From an uncultured bacterium (GTDB taxonomy: Bacteria > Verrucomicrobiota > Lentisphaeria > Oligosphaerales > Oligosphaeraceae): a stretch of 32,095 nucleotides of DNA. This document shows, piece after piece, positions 18,901 through 25,325 of this stretch. The stretch is from the NCBI GenBank assembly GCA_902776645.1, contig CACYQT010000062.1:1-32095 (forward strand), written 5' to 3'. Both the position numbers and the translations under genes were made by a program. The stretch's first letter is position 1. Each line of letters opens with the position of its first letter. The notes below the pieces were generated by a model. The model saw nothing but the letters and a program-made list of their open reading frames with translations, was not told the origin of the DNA and made no database searches.

Positions 18901-21900
18901 ACACGACGGGCAACAAGATCACCATCTCCTTCTGGTTCCGTCCGACGAAGATCCAGAGCGGCATGGTCACGTTCCTGCGCCGCACGGTCACGGACGAGAA
19001 GGGCTACAGCAACTACGCCTTCAGCTTCGACGGCCAGAACATCTACCTGAATCTGTATGCGAAGGGCGCCAGCGTTCCGACGCAGGTCGCCTACAAGCCC
19101 GCCAGCGGCTTCAAGGAAGGCAGCTGGTATCTGATCGCCGCCATCATCGACGCGGGTGAAAATCCCGTCTATGAAGACGAGAAGCCAGTGGAAGGCGAAG
19201 GCGAAGAGGGCGCGGAAGGCGGCGACGCCGCCGCGGCCGCCGAAGGCGAAGAGGAAGAAGAGCCTGTCGCTCCTTCCACGAAGAGCGTCACGCTCATCGG
19301 TTTCTCCGGAACGTTGAACACCTCCACGAACGAATACATCTACACGGCCAAGAGCTCCAGCAAGAACCTGTCCTTCGCCAACGGCCTGAACGTCGGCGAG
19401 AACGGCAACCTGATCCTCGGCGTCGTCGATGCCGAAAAGGACAAGTGGACGGATGCCGTGCTGGATGTTGACAACCTCTACATCTGGAACGTCGCGAAGA
19501 CGGTCGCCGACATCAAGACGCTGGTCGAGAACACGACCATCGGCACGGGCGACATCACGACCGGCCTTGTCGCGCAGTACCTGTTCGACGACGGCGGCGA
19601 AACCGCCGAAGACTTCTGCCGTGCGGAAGACTGGTGGAACAACTGGCAGTACGCCGGTGTCCTCAACATCCCGACCGAGCAGCCGGACGAAGAGAACTTC
19701 GGCCATGGCATGATCCTCGACGCCTCCCTCGCTGACTTCAGCAACGACAAGGACAAGGACGGTCTGCCCGACGATTGGGAAATCTTCTTCTTCGGCAACC
19801 TCGAACAGGGCGCCACGGATGATCCTGATGAAGACGGTCTGACCAACCTCCAGGAATACAACATCTCCGGCAACATGCGCGACGCCTCCGAGACCGACCT
19901 CTCCTACAGCAACCAGTATGCCTGGCTGAATCCGACGAGCGAAGACTCCGACGGCGACGGCTTGCCCGACGCATGGGAAGTCCAGTATCCCGCCATCCTG
20001 AATCCGCTGAATCCCGATGACGCGAACCTCGACTCCGATTCCGACGGTCTCACCAACTGGAAGGAATACCTCTACGGCACGGATCCGACGAACGTCGACA
20101 CCGATGCCGACGGTCTGCCCGATGGCTGGGAAGTCCAGTACATGTCCGCTGACAAGGACGAGGAAGGCAATCCTGTCGCTCCGTCCCTCAATCCGTTGAG
20201 CGACGCCGATGATTACGGCGCGGAAGGCGATCCCGACAAGGACGGCTACACCAACGCCGACGAATACCTCTACGGCACGAACCCGATCGTCGCCGATTCG
20301 CCTGACGCCGACACCGACGGCGACGGCGTCAAGGACGTCATCGAGCGCAAGCCCGGTGTGAACACGGATTCCACGCTGACCGACACGGATGACGATGAAG
20401 AGGACGACTACACGGAAATCAGCCTCGGCACGAAGGGCTATGATTCCACGTCCAAGTCCGCTCTCTCCTCCTACACGAACAACTTCATGTACGAGGGCAA
20501 CAAGGTCGCCCAGTTCAATACAGCGCATGGCACGTTGACGGTTCCTGCCGCCAATGATCCGGACCGTATCGGATTCGGTTCATGGACGGTCGAGGCCCGT
20601 TTCCGCCACACGAACATCGTCCCCGGTGCGGAATACACGGTCTATCTGGTCCGCCGCAGCTACAGCAACAGCAGCTACCAGGACAACGAGAAGGTCGATG
20701 ACGCCGACGCCGCGTGGAACTACGCGATCGGTTACACGGTCAAGGACGGCGAAGTCTATCCGTTCGTGAGCTTCAAGGCCCACGCCGGTGCGCAGATCCG
20801 CAAGGTCGAGTCCGACACGGCACTGCCGATCATCGTTGACAACATCGTTGACAAGACGGATTGGCACTTCGTGACCGGTGTTTATGACTCCATCGCGAAG
20901 CAGATGCAGTTGTTTGTTGACGGCGAGCTCGTCGCCGCCAAGACCTTCAAGTCCATCACGACGGCTGCGGAGCAGAGCCCGGCCTCCGCGAAGCTGGCCG
21001 GCGGCTATGACTTCACGACGACGAAGATCGGCGAGATCTTCGCCGACGACAGCGATACCTCCATCGTCATGATCGACGAAGTCCGTATCTGGGGCCTCAA
21101 GGCCAATTCGGTCGAAGCCGAAGGCACGAACACTGGCTACATCGCGAACTTCGTCCGCAGCGCGGCTGAAATCACAGACGGACACACCCGTCCCGTCACG
21201 CCGATCGAAGGCGTCTATGACGGTGGTCTGGCCGACCAGTATGCCACGACGGACGCTGACGGCGAACCTGTCGGCGGAAACACCGTTGACTACGCCGTTG
21301 ACAACCATGTCTCCGACGGCGAATGGACGACGAAGACCGGTGCCGTCGGCATCCGTGCGATCGTCAGCTACCACGATGAAAACGACAACGGCATCTGGGA
21401 TCCGGGTGAGGATATCTGGCGCGACCAGACCTTGGCTGACGCGATCGCCATCGCGCAGGCCGCCATGGGTGAAGCCTATGACGCAACTGTCTTCGAGAAG
21501 CTGACGGAAGCGGATGTGACGACCGCCCACTACGAAGAGAACGTTGACGTCAAGCTGGCCCAGGGCAAGAACGGCTGGAAGCCCGGTACTGCCTATACGC
21601 GCACGGTTGTCAACGGTACGACGACTTCGACTGTCAGCGTTACCGCCGAACAGTCCGCGGTCGGCAAAGAAATTGCCGTGTACTACATTGACAAGAATAA
21701 CAATGGTCAGATCGACGCTGAAGACGACTTCTGGGTTGACTATGACTATGCCCGCGACGTCGAGACCTGGTATGCGTCCGCCGAAAATGGCTGGGCGAAG
21801 CGCATGGGCCTGGCCCTGTACTACCGCTTCGACGACGGCGGCGGATCCATCGAAGACTATGCATGGCGTGCCGATTGGCGCAACAGCCCGGTCTGGGCGC

Positions 21901-24900
21901 ATGCCATCCGCCCGACCGAACTGGCCGGATTCTTCCCGCCGAAGAATGTGACCGACAAGGGCGGCAAGGACTATGCCTACCAGTATGTCACCGAACCGTT
22001 GGAAGACGGTTTCGCCTGGGTCATCGACGCCTATCTGGCGCCCGAAGCCCCCGAGGCTGAAATCTACACGCTGTCCAACGGCAACGCAACGCCCGCCACG
22101 GTCGCCTACATCCCGCAGACGGAAGGCGATCTCTACGACTACGATGTCCTCAGTGGACATATCAGCAAGGATGCCGTTGACCCCGAAGGCGGCAACATCA
22201 CCTATCTATACTACTGGCTGCTCGGCGACGGCTGGGACGGCAAGCTGGCTTATGAAGACGGCGATCTGGTTGACAAGACGGCTGAGGAAGGGGTCATCTC
22301 CGACCTCATCACCACCGGCAAGGAACTTGATCTGTTCGTCTATGACGCGATCGCCGCCGGTGACACGGTCACGCTGGCCGTCGTTGCCAAGAGCGAAAGC
22401 GGCAAAGCCAGTCCTGTGGTCACCTCGACCATCGCCATCGCGGCGAAAGACAACGCGTTGCCTGAACCGGTGGTGTTCAGCCACTGGAACGCGAATCCGG
22501 CGACCGCCGGCAAAGCCATCACGGTGACGTTGAAAGTCCAGGACAAGAACGCTGGTAACGTTGTCATCAAATGGTATCGTAACCTGAACCTGTTCAGCAC
22601 TGAATCGCAGACTGTTTCGAAAGGCGCGGCTGGCCGCACGGTCTCCTTCACGGTCAAGTCCGACTTCGTGGTCAATGGCGACGTCTGGGGCTACAAGGCC
22701 TACTTCCAGAAGACTGCCGACAGCAGCCTGAGCCGCACGACTCCGCCCGAGTCCGAGGACAGCAACGAGTGGATCTTCTGCCCCGTCGGCGTCGGTTACG
22801 ACGAATACGACGCGGCGACGAGCAACTCCGCCCCGAGCATCCCGAGAAACGTCGTCATCACGCCTGAAGACGTCGATGAAAACTCCATGCTGATCGCCAC
22901 GGCGAGCGGCTCCTCCGATCCGGACGGCGACAAATTCGCCTACATGTACCAGTGGTACCAGAACGGCGAGCTGGTCGTCGGCGAGACGATGCCGTACTTC
23001 CCGTATCTGACGGAGAACATCACCATCACGGAACTGGATGGCGAGACGCAGACGACGCTGAACGCCACGAAGCTCGCGGAAGGCGACATCATCGTGGTCC
23101 GTGTCTGGGCGGTCGACGTCTATGGCAACGCGTCCAACAAGCTGATCTCCGACCCGACAATCATCGGTCCGGATCTTGCGGAAATCAACGAGGACATCAA
23201 CGATGCCGGTACCATCTACGCCTATGAACCGAACAACACGGCCAAGAAGGCGACACGCCTGCTGCCGAAGGCTGACTGGTCCGACGCCGGCGATGCCAGC
23301 GTCCAGGAACACTACTTCTGCGACAAGGACGATGTCGACTGGTTCTGGTTCATCGTCCCGCAGACGCTGACCAGCAACAAGAGCATCGTCAAACTTGAGA
23401 CGAACAACGGCGAACTGATGTACTATCCGACGCACTTCCTTGAGACTGGCAATGAAATCGACGATACCTACATGGAACTGTACAACAACAACATGAAGCG
23501 CATCGCCAGCAACGACGACACGCGTCTGGCCGACGGCCGTGGCACCGTGTACGCTCGTATGGAAATTGAACTCGAACCCGGTCTCTACTACGTCCGTGTC
23601 TCCCGTTCCGGCTCCAAGTACTACGGCACGATGTGGACGATGCACCTCGGCATCACGTCCGAGCGTGGCAGCCAAGGTCCTGCGTTCGATATTACAGGTT
23701 CCGTCATCCTGACGCCTGACCTGCCGAGCGTCGCCTCCGACCTGACCTGCACGGCCTCCGGCGCCGTCTCCTCCTCCGGTCGTGAATGCGAATACTACTA
23801 CGTGTGGTACCGCAACGGCGAACTGGTTCCGTTTGGAACGGTTCCGAGCATCTCCGCCTGGAGCACCGCGCGCTACGTCATTTCGCAGGCCAAGAACTAT
23901 GGTCCTGGCAAGCCCAATGTCGTCGAAGCCGAATACACGAAGCCCGGCGACATCTGGTGGTGCGATGTCTATGCGAAGGATGAATACGGCTTCAGCCTGC
24001 CGGTTCAGTCCAACTGGGTCATCGTCGAAGGCGAGTCGTGGTCCGTCGAACTGCAGGTTTACAAGACCTTCCGCAAGGCCGGTCTGACGACCGTCTCCGG
24101 TTCCGACCAGTCCATCGTCATCGGTATGGACGACAATGCTACATTCGGCTTCGATCCGAGCCTCGACATTGCCGCCGCCACGCGCACGGTCCCTGGCACC
24201 GACACGCCCGATCCGTCGCCGCTGCCGCTTGGCGCCGCGTACTCCATCGGCATGGACAACACCTGCACGAGACTGACACAGGATATCCGCCCGTTCGGCC
24301 GCTCCTCCGTCTGGTACATCCGTGTTGACATGGGCGATCCGAAGTCCTCCATCAACGGCTTCACGCTGTCCTGGGCGGACGCCACGCTCCCGACCACATC
24401 CGTCGGCGGTCTCAAGCTGACCCGCATGATCCAGTTGACGGACAAGACGTGGGAGCCCATCTCCGATACGACCGTCGATATGACGGAAGTTACCTCCGTT
24501 GCACTCGATGAATCTGACCTCGACACCCTGCAGCAGGATAAATACGGCCAGTACTACGCGGTCTACCGCGTCACGATGGGCGGTGCCGACGAAGCGCAGA
24601 CCATCACCTTGAAGCCCGGCTGGAACATGATCTCCTTCGCCGTCACGCCGCTGAACAACGCGGTTGACGACGTGTTCACGGTCAATTCCACGAAACTCAT
24701 CCGTGGCAATGCATGGCGTTACGAAGGCGGCCAGTATGTCGCCGCCGCGACGATCGACGCCGGCGTCGGCTACTGGATCTACGCCAACATCAGCAAAACT
24801 ACGACGCTGACCGTCTACGGCAACCGTCCGGCCGACGGCATTGAACTGAAGAAAGGATGGAACCTGGTCGGTCCGCTGTACGATGTCGACAATGTCGCAA

Positions 24901-25088
24901 AAACCTATAAGGATATCTACAAGCAAGGGAGTACGAATGTTCCCATCAGCTTCATCTATGAGGTCTTGAGCGACTCCAAGGGCAACATCCAGTATCAGGA
25001 TAGTTCCCGCATGAGTGTTGGCAAAGCCTACTGGATCTTCTGCAACAAGGATGTCACGATGCCGTTCGCTCCTCAAGCGAACGACTGA
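12786..25088 (+). CDS. Giant LamG/TSP3 protein with internal S8 subtilase, C-terminal part (after the frame break)
   Basis: This frame continues the 8122 gene. It opens at 12786 in mid-repeat, and the first start-like codon (TTG 12984) falls inside a LamG domain, so it is unlikely to be separately initiated. Domain order by base: LamG 12920-13760, TSP3-like repeats, LamG 14180-14880, repeats, LamG 15300-15830, subtilase pro-domain 15887-16170, S8 peptidase 16170-17110, repeats, LamG 17680-18380, repeats, LamG 18830-19690 with an acidic insert, a long repeat block 19740-20420, LamG 20490-21900, Ig-like domains 22050-23170, PPC domain 23210-23680, another Ig-like domain, a beta-sandwich 24060-24600, and GWN/YWI repeats to the end. 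The catalytic triad is Asp 16338, His 16455 and Ser 16932. Joined to the upstream part the protein is about 5,655 aa. The likely role is surface adhesion with proteolytic processing. Terminator 25118-25159 follows. Confidence 0.88.
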   Translation, partial: CRWNLGTFPNEIDTDDDGISDYEENTKGYSPLDSTSRPNWINKALKLDGTYIVSVPEVGDIIGQDDLSKWTIEAWIKPDFSDGKKSEEDTVGRKQVIVRRTVGRYSDNDAINYELGLTEEGLPYAGFTVVKDLSTGGVQVVPVYATMTVAGGFTKLDDGAWTHIAATYTPLTVSEKDSSITNGKIEIYINGALAYTLNNVSDIAPTTYRGVAGLTIGGPLPAEGESTSETDYSGLIDNLAIWSSIRTAEEIKETFTNGLTSIISKSGTFTFNCWKVAVPFLRTNENLLHAFTFDDGGATVENYAWQQDWYNGFAHAIQAPLNKTVDDITTIDEVRDASDLTDTDGDGMPDEWEVKYGLDPEDASDADTDLDNDGLTNLYEYLVGTDPTVANTENLTDVEGEDKPATVNDADWDPDCDGLTNFYEQLIGSNPMDPDTDDDGVDDGIEYWDNKTSPILSMNRLADPADANSDNFVNRCLVLANIQKGKQNGLNIQFTEDEGLDNIAAWTIETWFRFDGAAEGVSGALIRRKIGNKTGFELGVEDAIPYVRYTTDRGTEIEKKYTAALPSGQWIHLASTWNPETRKLMLIVDGSSAVTYEHSQASVDYLPANAAGTFAIAAPADSTKGWATGIYMDEVRIWKVARTVRQIGEQMDELIQTGTAGLVRYFRFDDGGKSIEDFAHPGWKNATTYAISANRYNVGVVNGTAEWVTDGTFETPAIRGIDDADGDNMPDWFELVYIVDDPNGDEDGDGLTNLYEYLCGTDPTDTTTSFDDYNATAPAGDMSNGDKQFFGLDPRLTDSDGDGISDLDEIEGNLDGAFARADMESYSSDPLSPLSTNDRYLKHFVFSGSPIVIKNQSAHAMDSWTVMATVKASSKEPATIFKRQVSEQGVNFELGWGYNGELYAKFVSIKGEEIMAPAMLSSNLVIGDDWTNLAATYDAEELLLTLYVNGMPVAETKNTKKVACPGTGDGVFGGEYTGAKFTVGENFIGSMDSIRVYPTALSGEQIARDYTVAANVNEGKAEPYGEGEANYTTYEPAYSMLRYDHAAGQLIVKFKNVLSAADIQMVSDMVGATTVKELKLTGAYLVELPEKNDVRLASAVEDYRWIASEEIEYVVPNYIMPYTAVPNDQYFNLQWGLTNNGQGSYYGGEGEWPQILGKAGCDINVQPLWDLGFTGSREVVVAIIDSGVEYTHPDLKNNILYRDGKLVGYDFFNDDDDPSDDVGHGTHCAGIVGAVGNNSVGVTGVNWNVSIMPLKVGGAEGASTAAIIDAISYAIENGATIANCSYGNYFYDEAQYDAMRKALDYGLLFCCAAGNETRNLDETPCYPACFDLPNIISVAATDPNDELAPFSCYGAKSVDVAAPGYGILSTYPDSALAGMSGTSMATPMVVGIAALLKSAIPSATAMDLKEAIIQGCDYVDALKGKVIANGRVNVFNSYEILAGRDAVLCLRANAVFGDKAYDLTKIELGATAKGVNGKAPELGRYLADASAVAVEPTAFEDFKYFAGDADGDGIADWLEVALGLDPNAPDGALDYDADGLTNYFEAMTNMITADAAYAGVALSPWNAQTNGADLDYDLTNAALGGKQYSFLQNNGFHPLTGIGGYADWNRDDDKFVDTDDKETNAGNPLFPYVAHVLKLTDGAYVELPNQPRFATEDAWSVDVWVKISQEDYDSRSNGSTRVIVKREIDADLDGVFELVNYELGIEAKAAGWYAYALYTTAAKAVVKVVSTTKLPADEWTHIGAAFNAEARKLMIAINNGAPNPKSTATAVPAAKIAGISRVRIGSEEPGKGFLGEIDAVRFWNIAKTDFSDYMQADMLTMSSTPLLSMGLVAYYIFDDGGETAQDFAVALDDWNLGWINAGLMNGAEMIEGVSPVTPSEKDSDGDGIPDWWEKKYGLNPEDPADAAEDPDGDGLTNLYEYLTGNDPFQEDTDGNGITDDWEDYDGDGLTNGEEVVFSTRPDDPDTDDDGYTDACETGYDWYDAEGNQVEGVGYDYGVSATASLSQPNATMTSFALNSDIAKVFRMNGENRMTVANNRYTTGNKITISFWFRPTKIQSGMVTFLRRTVTDEKGYSNYAFSFDGQNIYLNLYAKGASVPTQVAYKPASGFKEGSWYLIAAIIDAGENPVYEDEKPVEGEGEEGAEGGDAAAAAEGEEEEEPVAPSTKSVTLIGFSGTLNTSTNEYIYTAKSSSKNLSFANGLNVGENGNLILGVVDAEKDKWTDAVLDVDNLYIWNVAKTVADIKTLVENTTIGTGDITTGLVAQYLFDDGGETAEDFCRAEDWWNNWQYAGVLNIPTEQPDEENFGHGMILDASLADFSNDKDKDGLPDDWEIFFFGNLEQGATDDPDEDGLTNLQEYNISGNMRDASETDLSYSNQYAWLNPTSEDSDGDGLPDAWEVQYPAILNPLNPDDANLDSDSDGLTNWKEYLYGTDPTNVDTDADGLPDGWEVQYMSADKDEEGNPVAPSLNPLSDADDYGAEGDPDKDGYTNADEYLYGTNPIVADSPDADTDGDGVKDVIERKPGVNTDSTLTDTDDDEEDDYTEISLGTKGYDSTSKSALSSYTNNFMYEGNKVAQFNTAHGTLTVPAANDPDRIGFGSWTVEARFRHTNIVPGAEYTVYLVRRSYSNSSYQDNEKVDDADAAWNYAIGYTVKDGEVYPFVSFKAHAGAQIRKVESDTALPIIVDNIVDKTDWHFVTGVYDSIAKQMQLFVDGELVAAKTFKSITTAAEQSPASAKLAGGYDFTTTKIGEIFADDSDTSIVMIDEVRIWGLKANSVEAEGTNTGYIANFVRSAAEITDGHTRPVTPIEGVYDGGLADQYATTDADGEPVGGNTVDYAVDNHVSDGEWTTKTGAVGIRAIVSYHDENDNGIWDPGEDIWRDQTLADAIAIAQAAMGEAYDATVFEKLTEADVTTAHYEENVDVKLAQGKNGWKPGTAYTRTVVNGTTTSTVSVTAEQSAVGKEIAVYYIDKNNNGQIDAEDDFWVDYDYARDVETWYASAENGWAKRMGLALYYRFDDGGGSIEDYAWRADWRNSPVWAHAIRPTELAGFFPPKNVTDKGGKDYAYQYVTEPLEDGFAWVIDAYLAPEAPEAEIYTLSNGNATPATVAYIPQTEGDLYDYDVLSGHISKDAVDPEGGNITYLYYWLLGDGWDGKLAYEDGDLVDKTAEEGVISDLITTGKELDLFVYDAIAAGDTVTLAVVAKSESGKASPVVTSTIAIAAKDNALPEPVVFSHWNANPATAGKAITVTLKVQDKNAGNVVIKWYRNLNLFSTESQTVSKGAAGRTVSFTVKSDFVVNGDVWGYKAYFQKTADSSLSRTTPPESEDSNEWIFCPVGVGYDEYDAATSNSAPSIPRNVVITPEDVDENSMLIATASGSSDPDGDKFAYMYQWYQNGELVVGETMPYFPYLTENITITELDGETQTTLNATKLAEGDIIVVRVWAVDVYGNASNKLISDPTIIGPDLAEINEDINDAGTIYAYEPNNTAKKATRLLPKADWSDAGDASVQEHYFCDKDDVDWFWFIVPQTLTSNKSIVKLETNNGELMYYPTHFLETGNEIDDTYMELYNNNMKRIASNDDTRLADGRGTVYARMEIELEPGLYYVRVSRSGSKYYGTMWTMHLGITSERGSQGPAFDITGSVILTPDLPSVASDLTCTASGAVSSSGRECEYYYVWYRNGELVPFGTVPSISAWSTARYVISQAKNYGPGKPNVVEAEYTKPGDIWWCDVYAKDEYGFSLPVQSNWVIVEGESWSVELQVYKTFRKAGLTTVSGSDQSIVIGMDDNATFGFDPSLDIAAATRTVPGTDTPDPSPLPLGAAYSIGMDNTCTRLTQDIRPFGRSSVWYIRVDMGDPKSSINGFTLSWADATLPTTSVGGLKLTRMIQLTDKTWEPISDTTVDMTEVTSVALDESDLDTLQQDKYGQYYAVYRVTMGGADEAQTITLKPGWNMISFAVTPLNNAVDDVFTVNSTKLIRGNAWRYEGGQYVAAATIDAGVGYWIYANISKTTTLTVYGNRPADGIELKKGWNLVGPLYDVDNVAKTYKDIYKQGSTNVPISFIYEVLSDSKGNIQYQDSSRMSVGKAYWIFCNKDVTMPFAPQAND
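15887..17110 (+). other. Peptidase S8 (subtilisin) domain with pro-domain inside the giant protein
   Basis: The pro-domain (15887-16170) contains the GQLIVKFK strand typical of subtilase inhibitory pro-regions. The catalytic domain shows AIIDSGVEYTHPD (Asp codon 16338), GHGTHCAG (His 16455), AAGNE with the oxyanion Asn at 16728, and GTSMATP (Ser 16932). All key residues are present, so it should be active. In the joined protein these are approximately D2740, H2779, N2870 and S2938. Nearby cysteines (FCCAAGN, PCYPACF) suggest disulphides and an extracytoplasmic setting. Confidence 0.93.
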
Positions 25089-25117
25089 GAACAATCCAAG
25101 TTTTGATTAACTGAATG

Positions 25118-25159
25118 AGTCCGCCGCTTCCCGTAAAAAGGAAGCGGCGGACTTTTTTT
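25118..25159 (+). terminator. Rho-independent terminator of the second giant gene
   Basis: A perfect 14-bp stem, AGTCCGCCGCTTCC (25118-25131) with GGAAGCGGCGGACT (25140-25153), has an 8-nt A-rich loop and ends in seven T (25153-25159). It starts 30 nt after the stop codon. Confidence 0.94.
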
Positions 25160-25160
25160 C

Positions 25161-25269
25161 CCTAGGAAGCTCTAGAAGCTCTAGAAGCTCTAGAAGCTCT
25201 AGAAGCTCTAGAAGATCTAGAAGATCTAGAAAATCCAGAAAATCTAGAAAATCTAGAAAATCTAGTAAT
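25161..25269. repeat. 9-bp minisatellite (TCTAGAAGC and variants), about 12 units
   Basis: Consecutive 9-mers begin at 25162 with a degenerate copy. TCTAGAAGC follows at 25171, 25180, 25189 and 25198, then TCTAGAAGA at 25207 and 25216. Next come TCTAGAAAA at 25225, TCCAGAAAA at 25234, TCTAGAAAA at 25243 and 25252, and a last degenerate unit at 25261. Variants are ordered along the array, as expected from stepwise duplication. It occupies most of the 237-bp gap between the terminator and the EF-G-like gene. Each unit holds the self-complementary TCTAGA, so neighbouring units can pair. The remainder of the gap (25270-25325) is AT-rich and probably holds the promoter of the next gene, although no convincing -35/-10 pair could be fixed. 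Confidence 0.92.
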
Positions 25270-25315
25270 TTTGGCTTATATTATAAAATTGGGAAATAAT
25301 CAACTGTGAATGAAC

Positions 25316-25319
25316 AGGA
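25316..25319 (+). promoter_or_regulatory. Ribosome binding site of the EF-G-like gene
   Basis: AGGA lies 6 nt before ATG 25326 and fixes that start. The encoded protein then begins at the normal distance before the P-loop. Confidence 0.65.
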
Positions 25320-25325
25320 CATCGC

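Larger units (their letters stand above)
8340..21900 (+). repeat. Array of nine LamG jelly-roll modules alternating with TSP3-like calcium repeats
   Basis: The unit is a LamG jelly roll with (W/L)xLYVNG and IDEVRIW signatures, a closing FDDGGxxxxDF(A/T) motif, then one to five acidic repeats of the type DTDGDGxPDxWE followed by DxDGDGLTNLYEYLxGTDP. The FDDG motif occurs eight times. The LamG directly before the protease lacks it. Similarity extends to DNA: blocks coding GLTNLYEYL recur almost verbatim near 13,910, 15,040 and 18,530. The repeats bind calcium in known thrombospondin families, and LamG folds usually bind glycans or proteins. Confidence 0.85.

Noticed and set aside
16251..20528. 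Minus-strand open frame of 1,425 aa, and similar ones at 13515-16247, 20580-22160, 22206-25094 and 8467-10173
   Set aside because: They lie wholly antisense to the giant genes, have skewed Val/Arg/Gly/Asp composition and show no domains. They follow from GAC/GTC/GGC-rich sense codons that leave the opposite strand free of stops.
25161..25269. CRISPR array
   Set aside because: The units are 9 bp with no spacers. It is a plain tandem minisatellite.
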